A stretch of 64,000 bases of DNA. Origin: Betaproteobacteria bacterium. Its GTDB lineage: Bacteria; Pseudomonadota; Gammaproteobacteria; Burkholderiales; Thiobacillaceae. Each line of letters opens with the position of its first letter. The stretch's first letter is position 1. This document shows, piece by piece, positions 54,580-63,587 of this stretch. The notes beneath the pieces are model-generated. The model was not told the origin of the DNA. It was given only the letters and a program-made list of their open reading frames with translations, and did not search any database. Where the stretch lies: positions 1 to 64,000 of the forward strand of contig JACRNB010000010.1 of NCBI GenBank assembly GCA_016219425.1, written 5' to 3'. Both the position numbers and the translations under genes were made by a program.

Positions 54580-56316
54580 TTACATCTTGTCCGGAGCGGA
54601 CACGCCCAGCAGGGCCAGTCCGTTTTTCAGCACGCGGCGCGTGGCGGTAATGAGGGCCAGGCGGGCATCGCGCAGCGCCTCATCCTCGACCAGGAACTGA
54701 CAGGCCACATACAGGCCGTGCAGGTCGGCGGCCAGATCCTTGAGGTAATAGGCCAGGGTATGGGGGGCGTAGTCCTGGGCGGCGATGGCGATCACGCCGG
54801 GGTATTCGCCCAGCCGTTTGAGCAGGGCGATCTCCTGCGGCTGCTCCAGGCGCGCGACCTCGGCGTCGAGCAGATCGGCCTCCACCCCGCCCCAGGCGTT
54901 CATCACGCTGGCGATGCGGGCGTGGGCGTACTGGATGTAATACACCGGGTTGTCGTTGCTCTGGCTCTTGGCGAGATCCAGGTCGAAATCCAGGTGCTGG
55001 TCGGACTTGCGCAGGACGTAGAAGAAGCGCGCAGCGTCGTTGCCCACCTCGGCGCGCAGGTCGCGCAGGGTGACGTATTCGCCCGAGCGCGTGGACATGG
55101 AGGCCTTCTGGCCGTTGCGGTAGAGCACGGCGAACTGCACCAGGGCGACATGGAGGCGATCCGCATCGGCGCCGGCGGCGCTGAGCGCGCCCTTCACGCG
55201 GGGGATGTAGCCGTGGTGATCCGCGCCCCAGATGTCGATGACCCGCTCAAAGCCGCGCTCGAACTTGTTCAGGTGATAGGCGATGTCGGCGGCGAAGTAG
55301 GTGTAGATGCCGTTGTCGCGTCGCACCACGCGGTCCTTCTCGTCGCCGAATGCGGTGGAGCGGAACCACAGCGCGCCGTCCTGTTCGTACAGGTGGCCGT
55401 GGTGGCGCAGGGACTCGACGGCGCGGTCGATGAGGCCGGATTCGTGCAAGGTCTTTTCCGAGAACCAGGTGTCGAACACAACGCCGAATTCGGTCAGATC
55501 GTTGCGCCCGTCGCCCAGTTGCTCCTCCAGCGCGAAGCCGTGGATGTAGGCGTAATCGGCCCCGAGCAGGCGCTTGGCGTTGGCGATCAGGGCGTCGAGG
55601 CGGCCTTCTGCATCGCTCTCGGCGTCCGGCGCGCCGGCCACGACCTCGGCGGCGGCGCGCTTATAACGGTCGCCGTGCAGGGCCGCGATGCTGTCAGCCA
55701 TGGTGCGCACATAACCGCCCTGGTAGGCGTTGCCGGGGAAGGGGACGAACTCGTTGCACAGTTCCAGGTAACGCAGCCAGGTGGAGAGGGCGAGGATGTC
55801 CATCTGCCGCCCGGCGTCGTTGACGTAGTACTCCCGATGCACCTGGTAACCGGCCTGCGCCAGCACGTTGGCCAGGCTGGCGCCGAATGCCGCGCCGCGC
55901 CCGTGGCCCACATGCAGCGGCCCGGTGGGGTTGGCGGAGACGAATTCCACCTGGATGCGCTCCCCGCGCCCCAGGTCCAGACGCCCCCACGCATCGCCCT
56001 GGGACAGGATGTGCGTGGCGAGCGACTGCCAGGCGGCGGGCTTGAGAAACAGGTTGATGAAGCCGGGGCCGGCGATCTCGGCCTTGTCGAGCAGGTTGGA
56101 GGCGGGCAGGGCGGCGATGACGGCCTGGGCCACTTCACGCGGCGGGCGCTTCAGCGTCTTGGCCAGTTGCATGGCGATGTTGCAGGCGAAATCGCCGTGG
56201 CTGCTTTGCTTGGGGCGGTCCAGTTCGATCACGCCCGTGTTGCCCGGAAGGGCCAGGGAAACAGCGTGTTGCAGCAGGGAAATCAGGTGAGCGCGTGGTT
56301 CTGTGTAGCGGTTCAT
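54580..56316 (-). CDS. argS: Arginyl-tRNA synthetase
   Basis: A 578-residue class I synthetase. The HIGH motif is GPLHVGHGRGAA at about 125. The KMSKS-equivalent is KASMSTRSGEY, as in many ArgRS. The N-terminal Add1 domain and the C-terminal anticodon domain (LALLGVSAPDKM end) are complete. Essential gene, first of the argS-SPOR-dsbA set. Confidence 0.97.
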   Translation of the reverse strand: MNRYTEPRAHLISLLQHAVSLALPGNTGVIELDRPKQSSHGDFACNIAMQLAKTLKRPPREVAQAVIAALPASNLLDKAEIAGPGFINLFLKPAAWQSLATHILSQGDAWGRLDLGRGERIQVEFVSANPTGPLHVGHGRGAAFGASLANVLAQAGYQVHREYYVNDAGRQMDILALSTWLRYLELCNEFVPFPGNAYQGGYVRTMADSIAALHGDRYKRAAAEVVAGAPDAESDAEGRLDALIANAKRLLGADYAYIHGFALEEQLGDGRNDLTEFGVVFDTWFSEKTLHESGLIDRAVESLRHHGHLYEQDGALWFRSTAFGDEKDRVVRRDNGIYTYFAADIAYHLNKFERGFERVIDIWGADHHGYIPRVKGALSAAGADADRLHVALVQFAVLYRNGQKASMSTRSGEYVTLRDLRAEVGNDAARFFYVLRKSDQHLDFDLDLAKSQSNDNPVYYIQYAHARIASVMNAWGGVEADLLDAEVARLEQPQEIALLKRLGEYPGVIAIAAQDYAPHTLAYYLKDLAADLHGLYVACQFLVEDEALRDARLALITATRRVLKNGLALLGVSAPDKM

Positions 56317-56395
56317 GGTGCGGGAAGCCCTTGTTTGCCGCGATTATAGCTGCGCCCGGTCTCCTGGCCGGGATGGGGCGAAGGGGGCGGGAAGC

Positions 56396-56644
56396 TCAAC
56401 TGTCCGGGGCGCTGTTTGGGGTGATCTCTCCCAGGATCTGGTCGAACAGCTCCCAGGCCAGGCGCGCTTCGGCTTCATTCACCTTTTCCATGGCGAAGCC
56501 GACGCTCACCTTCACATACTCCCCGACGGTCGGCAGATCGTCCTGCAACAGGAACAGCGAGATCTCGCGTTCCACGCCCTTGGCCTCACAACGCGCAGCG
56601 AGGCCGTCGATGGAGGTGATCTGCATGGGGATGGCAAGGCACAT
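56396..56644 (-). CDS. hypC: Hydrogenase maturation chaperone HypC
   Basis: An 82-residue protein starting MCLAIPMQITSIDGLAARCE; the N-terminal Cys 2 is essential for iron-ligand transfer. It moves the Fe(CN)2CO unit from HypD to the hydrogenase large subunit. The longer upstream frame lacks the Cys start and was rejected. It is divergent from hynD (151-bp shared promoter gap). No other hyp genes are in the window. Confidence 0.95.
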   Translation of the reverse strand: MCLAIPMQITSIDGLAARCEAKGVEREISLFLLQDDLPTVGEYVKVSVGFAMEKVNEAEARLAWELFDQILGEITPNSAPDS

Positions 56645-56795
56645 GTGGAAAATACTTAAGGTTGGGGCGGCGCAGTATAAGTGCCTGAATTCAGACGGGA
56701 AAGCCCGGAATGTTGCAAAAATGTTGAGGCATATCAAGCACTTGACTGAATTGGCCGGTTGTTTTCATGCGCTGCGGCGTCTACGGTGAGTACCT

Positions 56796-57266
56796 ATGAA
56801 AACCCTCGTTCTCGGCATTGGCAACACCCTGCTTACTGACGAAGGCATCGGTATCCACGTCCTTCATCGGCTGGAGGCGGAAGCGCCCCTCCCCCCGGAG
56901 GTGGAACTGATGGACGGCGGCACCCTGTCCTTCACCCTGGCCGGCCCCATTGAGGAAGCCGATGCCCTGATCGTGGTGGATGCGGCCAATCTTCAGGGGC
57001 GCGCCGGCGAGATGCGCGTGTTCGAGGGCGAGGCGATGGACGCCTTCCTCATGAGCAATCGCAAGTCCACCGTGCATGAAGTCGGCCTGACCGACCTGCG
57101 CGCCATCGCACTCCTTGCCGATCACTGGCCCGAACGCCGCGCCCTGGTGGCGATCCAGCCGCAGGAAGTGGACTGGGGTGAGACGCCCACCCCAGCGGTG
57201 GCCGCCGCCATCGCCCCGGCCTGCGCAGCGATCCATCGACTCATCGCAAGCTGGCGGGCGGCATGA
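56796..57266 (+). CDS. hynD: Hydrogenase maturation protease
   Basis: A 156-residue HyaD/HybD-type endopeptidase. LGIGNTLLTDEGIGIHVLH holds the first nickel-sensing Glu, and LIVVDAANLQGRAGEMRVFE the second acid (Asp). It clips the C-terminal tail of the large subunit after Ni insertion. It leads the operon that ends with that subunit and overlaps the next gene by 4 bp. Confidence 0.94.
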   Translation: MKTLVLGIGNTLLTDEGIGIHVLHRLEAEAPLPPEVELMDGGTLSFTLAGPIEEADALIVVDAANLQGRAGEMRVFEGEAMDAFLMSNRKSTVHEVGLTDLRAIALLADHWPERRALVAIQPQEVDWGETPTPAVAAAIAPACAAIHRLIASWRAA

Positions 57267-57673
57267 ACCTGGGCGGCATCCCCATCCTCGCCGCAGACCC
57301 GGATGCGGGCCTGTCCGGCAATGCCCTGCCCCTCCTGCGCGAGATAGCCGAGCGGCTGAAACGGCTGCTTGCCACCGGCGAGGCGGGCGCCCTGGACCTG
57401 CACAGCCTGCCCCTCACCCCGGCGGATCGCGCATGGCTCAAGGCGCGTCTGGGCGAGGGCGAGATCCGCGTCATCCTGGACTCGGACGGCGAATCCACTC
57501 TGGACGAGACCGCCTGCCCCGGCGTCTGGTGGGTCACGCACCGCAATCTGCACGGCGCGGTCAGCGTCGAACTGATCGAAGTGGCCTTCGTGCCGGAACT
57601 GGTCAAGGCCCACCCGGAGGATGTGCAAAACGGATTAGCACATCTTGAATTGCTGATGGGTGATCTACGATGA
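57263..57673 (+). CDS. HupH/HyaF-like hydrogenase accessory protein
   Basis: A 136-residue protein with the HupH C-terminal domain: SLPLTPADRAWLKARLGEGE, and the ESTLDETACPGVWWVTHRN region. Full HupH/HyaF proteins have about 280 residues and two such repeats; this one has a single repeat. HupH/HyaF are needed for maturation of the small subunit of O2-exposed hydrogenases. The next gene starts 64 bp later. Confidence 0.82.
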   Translation: MNLGGIPILAADPDAGLSGNALPLLREIAERLKRLLATGEAGALDLHSLPLTPADRAWLKARLGEGEIRVILDSDGESTLDETACPGVWWVTHRNLHGAVSVELIEVAFVPELVKAHPEDVQNGLAHLELLMGDLR

Positions 57674-57737
57674 AAGTAAGGTTTTTTGCGGACTGCCCGT
57701 TGATGCGGCGGCCCTGTTCACCAGGAGGCGATACGTC

Positions 57738-58841
57738 ATGCAAGGCCCACTGATCGACACCCTCGCGCTGCACGGGGTCTCCCGCCGCACGTTCCTGAAA
57801 TACTGTTCCACCCTGGCCTCCCTCATGGCCCTGCCGCCTGCTGCGGGCGTTGCCATGGCCGAGGCGATGGCCGCAGCACCCGCCGCCGCCAAGCGCCCCT
57901 CCGTGATCTGGCTGCCGTTCCAGGAATGCACGGGCTGCACCGAATCCATCACCCGCTCCCACTCGCCCAGCATCGAAGGGATGATCTTCGACATGGTGTC
58001 GCTGGACTATCAGGAAACCCTGATGGCCGCAGCCGGGCATCAGGCCGAAGAAGTCCTGCGCAAAACCGTGGAAGCGAACAAGGGCCAGTTCCTGCTCATC
58101 ATCGACGGCTCCGTGGCCACCGGCCTGGACGGCGCCTACTCCTGCATCGCCGGGCGCAGCAACCTGGCCTTGCTGAAGGAGATCGCGCCGCACGCCGCCG
58201 CCATCGTCGCGATGGGCTCCTGCGCGGCCTACGGCGGCCTGCCCAAGGCCAAGCCGAACCCGACCGGGGCCGTATCCGTATCCGACATCGTCAAGGACAA
58301 ACCCATCGTCAACATCCCCGGCTGTCCGCCCATCCCGGTGGTCATGACCGGCGTGCTGGCGCACTTCCTCACCTTCGGCAGCCTGCCGGACCTGGACAAG
58401 CTGGGCCGCCCCAAGGCGTTTTACGGCGAGACCATCCACGACCGCTGCTACCGCCGTCCGTTCTACGACCAGGGCAAGTTCGCCAAGACCTTCGACGACG
58501 AAGGCGCGCGCAACGGCTGGTGCCTGTTTGAACTGGGCTGCAAGGGGCCGGTCACCTACAACGCCTGCGCCACCGTGAAGTGGAACGGCGGCACGTCCTG
58601 GCCGGTGGAATCCGGGCACGGTTGCCTGGGTTGCTCGGAGCCGAATTTCTGGGATGCGGGCGGCTTCTACAAGGCCCTGTCCATGCCCGCAAACCCTTTG
58701 CGGATGGCTGCCGGGGCGGCGGTAGCGGGCGCGGCAGCCGGGGTCGCAGTGAGCTTCGCCAACCGGGCGAAGAAAAAGGACGCCAAGGCCGCCCATGAGA
58801 CGACCACCCTGGCCGATCTTGAGAAGAGCGAGGAGAGATGA
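57738..58841 (+). CDS. hynS: [NiFe] hydrogenase small subunit (Isp type)
   Basis: A 367-residue Fe-S subunit. The Tat signal GVSRRTFLKYCSTLASLM sends the folded dimer across the membrane. The proximal [4Fe-4S] site starts ECTGCTESITRS. Medial and distal sites lie in HDRCYRRPFYDQGKFA and GCKGPVTYNACATVKW, and in GHGCLGCSEPNFWD. A C-terminal hydrophobic anchor (LRMAAGAAVAGAAAGVAVSF) ends in a charged tail. AGGAGG lies before ATG 57738. The isp1-isp2 genes next to it define the Hyn/Isp (group 1e) type. Confidence 0.95.
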   Translation: MQGPLIDTLALHGVSRRTFLKYCSTLASLMALPPAAGVAMAEAMAAAPAAAKRPSVIWLPFQECTGCTESITRSHSPSIEGMIFDMVSLDYQETLMAAAGHQAEEVLRKTVEANKGQFLLIIDGSVATGLDGAYSCIAGRSNLALLKEIAPHAAAIVAMGSCAAYGGLPKAKPNPTGAVSVSDIVKDKPIVNIPGCPPIPVVMTGVLAHFLTFGSLPDLDKLGRPKAFYGETIHDRCYRRPFYDQGKFAKTFDDEGARNGWCLFELGCKGPVTYNACATVKWNGGTSWPVESGHGCLGCSEPNFWDAGGFYKALSMPANPLRMAAGAAVAGAAAGVAVSFANRAKKKDAKAAHETTTLADLEKSEER

Positions 58842-59503
58842 GCATGAACGAACTCCAATTTCTGACCTGGGTGCGAGGTACGGGGCTGAATATCGCCGTG
58901 GGCCTGTTCCTGCTGGGTGTGCTGTGGCGTCTGATCGAGATCTACAGCCTGGGGCGCAAGAAGGATCTGTCCGCGCCGCGTCATGTCGCCGGCGCATCGG
59001 GCTGGAACACGGTATTCCGGCGCTCCATCCCCCCCGAAGGCATGGTGAAAAGGTCGCCGGTCAGCTACCTGGGCGGCTACGCCTTCCACATCGGCCTGGC
59101 CATCGTGGTGTTCCTGTTCGCCCCCCACATCAAGCTGATCCAGAGCCTCACCGGCCTGTCCTGGCCCGCCCTGCCGTCGCAGTTCATCGACCTGGTCGCC
59201 GTGGTGACCCTGGCGGCCATGGTGGTGGTGTTGGCGGATCGCATCAACAAACCTGTGAAGCGCTTCCTCAGCACCTTCGAAGACTGGTTCACCTGGACCG
59301 TCACCTTCCTGCCCGTGCTCACCGGCTGGCTCGCGGTGCGCCACCTGCTGTTCCCGTACACCACCATGCTGGCCCTGCACATCCTGAGCGTGGAGATTCT
59401 TCTCGTCGTCCTGCCCTTCACCAAGCTGTTCCACGCCTTCACGGTGTTCGGTTCGCGCTGGTTCAACGGCGCGGTCAACGGTCACAAAGGAGTAGCGGTA
59501 TGA
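58838..59503 (+). CDS. isp1: Isp1 cytochrome b-like membrane subunit
   Basis: A 221-residue membrane protein with about five helices, related to NarI/DsrM-type diheme cytochrome b. Histidines in GGYAFHIGLAIVVF, VRHLLFPYTTMLALHILSVE and TKLFHAFTVFGS are possible heme ligands. It should accept electrons from HynS and connect to quinone or Isp2. It overlaps both neighbours by 4 bp (ATGA). Confidence 0.9.
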   Translation: MSMNELQFLTWVRGTGLNIAVGLFLLGVLWRLIEIYSLGRKKDLSAPRHVAGASGWNTVFRRSIPPEGMVKRSPVSYLGGYAFHIGLAIVVFLFAPHIKLIQSLTGLSWPALPSQFIDLVAVVTLAAMVVVLADRINKPVKRFLSTFEDWFTWTVTFLPVLTGWLAVRHLLFPYTTMLALHILSVEILLVVLPFTKLFHAFTVFGSRWFNGAVNGHKGVAV

Positions 59504-60771
59504 GCGCCACACTCGAAAAAGGCGTGCGCGTCATCAAGGAAGTCATCGACGCGCCCATCGCCAGTTACTTCAACAGTTGCGTGCACTGCGGCCTGTGCGC
59601 CGAGGCCTGCCTGTTCTACACCGAGACCGGCGACCCCAAGTACACCCCCATCCACAAGCTCGAACCCATGCGCCGCATCTACGAGCAGGAATACACCCTG
59701 CTGGGCCGGCTCAAGAAGATGGCGGGCCTGTCCAAACCCGTCACCGACGCTGAACTCAAGGAATGGCAGGAGCTGGTCTACAACTCCTGCACCCTATGCG
59801 GGCGCTGCTCCGTGGTGTGCCCGGTGGGCAACGACATCGTCTACATGGTGCGCAAGTTCCGCGAAGGCATGTCCGCCTCCGGCAACGCCCCGGACGGCAT
59901 CAAGGGCGCCGCCCACCGCACCGTCACCATCGGCAGCCCCATGGGCGTGAAACTGCCCGCCGTGAAGGCGCAGATGAAGCATGTGGAAACCGACTACGGC
60001 ATCCCCATCCCCCTGGATGCGGAAGGCGCGGAGTACATGGTGATGCTCTCCTCCATGGAGATCATCAACTTCCCCGAATACCTGGGCGCCATTGCCAAGA
60101 TCATGCAGCAGGCGGGCAAGTCCTGGACCCTGTGCTCCACCGCCTTCGAAGCCACCAACGCCGGCATGCAGATTGGCAATTCGGACATCGCACGGGTCAT
60201 CGTCTCGCGCATCGTGGACGGCGCCGAGCGGCTCAAGGTCAAGACCGTGATCAGCCCGGAATGCGGCCACGCCTACACCGCCCTGCGCTGGGAAGGGGCC
60301 AACCTGATTGGTCGCCCGTTCACGTTCGAGGTCAAGCACATCATCGAAGTGCTGGGCGAGTTCCAGGAACAGGGCCTGCTCAAGACAGACGGCAAGGAAA
60401 CCGACCGCCTCACCTTCCACGACCCGTGCCAACTGGCCCGGCGCGGCGGCGTGATCAAGCAGCCGCGCAACCTGATGAACCAGGTGGCCGCCAACTTCGT
60501 GGAAATGCCCGATGCCGGCTTCATGAACTGGTGTTGCGGCGGCGGCGGCGGCGCTTCCGCCATCGAAGAGGGCGAGGAACTGCGCCTGGAAGCCTTCAAG
60601 AAGAAAAAGTCCCAGTTGGAGGCCGTGAAGCCGGATCGTCTGGTCACCGCCTGCGCCAACTGCCGCATCGTTCTGGAAGAAGGTCTGGAGCACTACCAGA
60701 TGGACATCCCCGTGGTGGGTCTGACCGAGATGATTGCCGAACACATTCCCGAGATGGAGGCCAAGCCATGA
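59500..60771 (+). CDS. isp2: Isp2, heterodisulfide reductase D-like Fe-S protein
   Basis: A 423-residue HdrD-like protein. Two N-terminal [4Fe-4S] motifs are CVHCGLCAEACLF and CTLCGRCSVVCPVGN. Two CCG domains follow, with ECGHAYT, HDPCQLARRGG, NWCCGGGGGASA and CANCRIVLEEG; the CCG type binds an unusual [4Fe-4S] cluster in heterodisulfide reductases. The partner is Isp1. The ATGA overlap at the stop is typical of this operon. Confidence 0.94.
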   Translation: MSATLEKGVRVIKEVIDAPIASYFNSCVHCGLCAEACLFYTETGDPKYTPIHKLEPMRRIYEQEYTLLGRLKKMAGLSKPVTDAELKEWQELVYNSCTLCGRCSVVCPVGNDIVYMVRKFREGMSASGNAPDGIKGAAHRTVTIGSPMGVKLPAVKAQMKHVETDYGIPIPLDAEGAEYMVMLSSMEIINFPEYLGAIAKIMQQAGKSWTLCSTAFEATNAGMQIGNSDIARVIVSRIVDGAERLKVKTVISPECGHAYTALRWEGANLIGRPFTFEVKHIIEVLGEFQEQGLLKTDGKETDRLTFHDPCQLARRGGVIKQPRNLMNQVAANFVEMPDAGFMNWCCGGGGGASAIEEGEELRLEAFKKKKSQLEAVKPDRLVTACANCRIVLEEGLEHYQMDIPVVGLTEMIAEHIPEMEAKP

Positions 60772-60899
60772 GCCACCTCACCGTCATTCCCGCGAACGCG
60801 GGAATCCAGGGTGTTTACCAACCGCCCTGTAACACCGATCAGACCCACGCACTGGATTCCCGCGTTCGCGGGAATGACGGGCAAGGGCAAGGAGCCTGA
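60768..60899 (+). other. 43-codon frame created by a repeat element
   Basis: ATG at 60768 overlaps the isp2 stop (ATGA), as at every other junction in this operon. The frame then reads straight through the palindromic repeat and ends at 60899. It is probably what remains of the coupled start of the next gene after the repeat was inserted, not a functional protein. Confidence 0.5.
60782..60881. repeat. Palindromic repeat element, copy 2
   Basis: CGTCATTCCCGCGAACGCGGG at 60782-60809 faces its complement at 60852-60881 across 42 bp. It is the same family as the element at 2107-2177. It lies inside the hydrogenase operon, between isp2 and the following small gene. Confidence 0.85.
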
Positions 60900-60903
60900 C
60901 ACC

Positions 60904-61353
60904 ATGGTCCTCAGCAACGACAAGGAATTCAAGAACGCCCTGGCCGGCCTGTCGGCGGGTCGGCAGCGTCAGATCGCCGCCCAGTTCGTGCAGCGCGTGT
61001 TCAGCCTGTCCGGCGACGTGCGCGTGAAGGCCGCTCTGGATGTCGCCCGGCGCGCGGACATTTCCGATGCGGAACTGACCGTGGTCTCCGCCGCCGCCAA
61101 CAGCGCGCGGGTGGAAAGTTTTACCCAGTGCGGCAAGGAAACGGACTGGATGGCGCAGGCCGGCCACTTCGTCGCCAAGGCCGCCGTGGCCTGCGTCAAG
61201 ACCGCCGCTGCGGGTGAAAACCTGGCCTGGGACGCCGCCATGCAGACGCGCATGGCCCGCACCTGCCAGACCGTGGCCGACGGCGCCGGCACCGAAAACC
61301 GTGAGGCGGAAGAGCAGTACCGTCTGCTTGAAGCCTTCCTGATGAACCCGTAA
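60904..61353 (+). CDS. Conserved unknown between isp2 and hynL
   Basis: A 149-residue helical, Ala-rich protein (MVLSNDKEFKNALAGLSAGR). It has WMAQAGHFVAKAAVACVKTA and two or three Cys residues that are not in a cluster motif. No signal peptide or membrane helix. It has its own AAGGAG site 9 bp before ATG 60904. The family is unknown to me. Operon position suggests a helper in assembly of this hydrogenase. Confidence 0.75.
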   Translation: MVLSNDKEFKNALAGLSAGRQRQIAAQFVQRVFSLSGDVRVKAALDVARRADISDAELTVVSAAANSARVESFTQCGKETDWMAQAGHFVAKAAVACVKTAAAGENLAWDAAMQTRMARTCQTVADGAGTENREAEEQYRLLEAFLMNP

Positions 61354-61363
61354 GGAACAGACC

Positions 61364-63151
61364 ATGACCACACGCGTCGTCGTTGACCCCATCACCCGCA
61401 TCGAGGGGCACCTGCGTATCGAGGCGGAGACCGACGCCTCCGGCAAGATCACCCGCGCCTCCAGCGCCGGCACCATGGTGCGCGGCATCGAGATCATCCT
61501 GCGCGGGCGCGACCCGCGTGACGCCTGGGCCTTCGCCCAGCGCATCTGCGGCGTCTGCACCCTGGTGCACGGCGTCGCCTCGATCCGCTCGGTGGAAGAC
61601 GCCATCCATCGCGCCATCCCCGCCTACACCATCCCCAGAAACGCCCAGATCATCCGCAACCTGATGATCGCGGCGCAGTACGTGCATGACCACGTCATGC
61701 ACTTCTACCACCTGCACGCGCTCGACTGGGTGGACGTGGTCTCCGCCCTCAAGGCCGACCCCAAGGCCACTTCGGCCCTGGCGCAAAGCCTCTCCAGCTA
61801 CGCCAAGTCCTCGCCCGGCTACTTCGCCGAGGTGCAGGCCAAGGTGAAGAAATTTGTGGAACAGGGTCAGTTGGGCATCTTCGCCAACGCCTACTGGGGC
61901 CACCCCGCCTACAAGCTCCCGCCCGAAGCCAACCTCATGGCCGTGGCCCACTACCTGGACGCCCTGGCCTGGCAGCGCGACGTGGTCAAGCTGCACGCCA
62001 TCTTCGGCGGCAAGAACCCCCACCCCAACTTCGTGGTGGGCGGCGCGCCCTGCGCCATCTCCCTGCACCCGGACCACCCCGGCCAGGGCAAGGGGCCGCA
62101 CTACCGCGGCGGCCAGGACGCCACTGCCGTCAACATGGTGGGCCTCCAGGTCGTGCAGAACGTCATCAAGCAGATGCGCGAGTTTGTGGATCAGGTCTAT
62201 GTCCCCGACACCCTCGCCATCGCCGGCTTCTACAAGGACTGGGGCGGCATCGGCAGTTCCGGCGGCAACTACCTCTCCTTCGGCGACCTGCCGGAGAAGG
62301 ACATGTGGACGCCGGAATCCTTCCTGATCCCGCGCGGCGTCATCCTCGACGGCGACATCAGCACGGTGCACCCCATCAACCTGGACGACGAAAACGAGAT
62401 CCAGGAATTCGTCACCCACGCCTGGTACAAGTACAACGAGGGCGACGCCAAGGGGCTGCACCCCTGGAAAGGCGAGACCGAGTTCAACTTCACCGGCCCC
62501 AAACCGCCCTACGAGCACCTCGACGTGGAGCAGAAGTATTCCTGGCTCAAGTCCCCGCGCTGGAAGGGCAAGCCCATGGAGGTCGGCCCTCTGGCCCGTG
62601 TCCTGATGATGTACGCCAAGGGCCACAAGCAGACCAGGGAACTGGTGGAATTCACCTTGAAACACCTCAACGTGCCGGTGTCCGCCCTGTTCTCCACCCT
62701 GGGCCGCACCGCCGCCCGCACCCTGGAGACCAAGATCCTGGCCGACTCCATGCAAGGCATGTACGACAGCCTCATCGCCAACATCAAGAGCGGCGACCTG
62801 CGCACCTTCAACGACCAGTACTGGGAACCCTCCAGCTGGCCCAAATCCATGCACGGCGTTGGCCTTACCGAGGCCCCGCGCGGCGGTTTGTCTCACTGGA
62901 TCGTGGTGGAGGACGCCAGGATCGCCAACTATCAGGCCATCGTGCCTTCCACCTGGAACGCCGGCCCGCGTGATGCAGCGGGCGTCTCCGGCCCCTACGA
63001 AGCCGCCTTGCAGCACAACCATGTGATGCACGACCCCAAGCAACCCATCGAGATCCTCCGCACCATCCACAGCTTCGACCCCTGCATCGCCTGTGCGGTG
63101 CATGTGACCGACCCGGACGGCGAAGAGCTGGTGCAGGTAAAAGTGAAATAA
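61364..63151 (+). CDS. hynL: [NiFe] hydrogenase large subunit
   Basis: A 595-residue catalytic subunit that oxidises or evolves H2 at the NiFe(CN)2CO centre. The N-terminal Cys ligands are in RICGVCTLVHG; the C-terminal ones are in DPCIACAVH. After that His a 15-residue tail (VTDPDGEELVQVKVK) is the substrate of the HynD protease. It has no signal of its own and is co-exported with HynS. It is the last gene of the operon. Confidence 0.96.
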   Translation: MTTRVVVDPITRIEGHLRIEAETDASGKITRASSAGTMVRGIEIILRGRDPRDAWAFAQRICGVCTLVHGVASIRSVEDAIHRAIPAYTIPRNAQIIRNLMIAAQYVHDHVMHFYHLHALDWVDVVSALKADPKATSALAQSLSSYAKSSPGYFAEVQAKVKKFVEQGQLGIFANAYWGHPAYKLPPEANLMAVAHYLDALAWQRDVVKLHAIFGGKNPHPNFVVGGAPCAISLHPDHPGQGKGPHYRGGQDATAVNMVGLQVVQNVIKQMREFVDQVYVPDTLAIAGFYKDWGGIGSSGGNYLSFGDLPEKDMWTPESFLIPRGVILDGDISTVHPINLDDENEIQEFVTHAWYKYNEGDAKGLHPWKGETEFNFTGPKPPYEHLDVEQKYSWLKSPRWKGKPMEVGPLARVLMMYAKGHKQTRELVEFTLKHLNVPVSALFSTLGRTAARTLETKILADSMQGMYDSLIANIKSGDLRTFNDQYWEPSSWPKSMHGVGLTEAPRGGLSHWIVVEDARIANYQAIVPSTWNAGPRDAAGVSGPYEAALQHNHVMHDPKQPIEILRTIHSFDPCIACAVHVTDPDGEELVQVKVK

Positions 63152-63250
63152 CGCGTCCCTTTCCCCCCTGGGAGGCGGTCCCTGGGGCCGGGCGCGGCGT
63201 CGCAATGACGAGATCGCCCCCGAACAACCCGCCCACTGAAAAAGCAAGCC

Positions 63251-63568
63251 ATGGATGACGCACTGAAACGTCTGCTGGAAGCCGAGACCCGCGCCCAAAG
63301 CATCATCGAGGCGGCCACGATGGAACGGCAGCGCATCCTCGACGAGGCCCTGGCGGCGGCGCGGGAAGCGGAAACCCGGTTCGAGGCGGGGCGCGCCGAC
63401 CTGCGCGCCCCCTTCCTCAAGGAGGCTCATGGCCGCGCCGAGCAGGCGGTGGCCGAGTTGACCCGCAAATATGAGGAACGCCAGCGCAGCCTGCGCGATC
63501 TGGCTACCCGTCACGAACAGGAGGCGGTCGAAGCCGCGCTGGACCTGCTGCTCGACCCGGCGCGATGA
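63251..63568 (+). CDS. V/A-type ATPase stalk subunit (G/H-like)
   Basis: A 105-residue, almost wholly coiled-coil protein (MDDALKRLLEAETRAQSIIE ... TRKYEERQRSLRDLATRHEQ). Its size and its position before a subunit C gene fit subunit G/H (AhaH) of the peripheral stalk. Coiled coils diverge quickly, so the call rests mainly on context. Confidence 0.72.
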   Translation: MDDALKRLLEAETRAQSIIEAATMERQRILDEALAAAREAETRFEAGRADLRAPFLKEAHGRAEQAVAELTRKYEERQRSLRDLATRHEQEAVEAALDLLLDPAR

Positions 63569-63587
63569 GCCGCCCCCCGCCGCTGCC

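Noticed and set aside
56645..56795. A sigma-54 promoter for the hydrogenase operon
   Set aside because: TTGGCCGGTTGTTTT and nearby sequences lack the strict GG-N10-GC spacing, so I did not call it.
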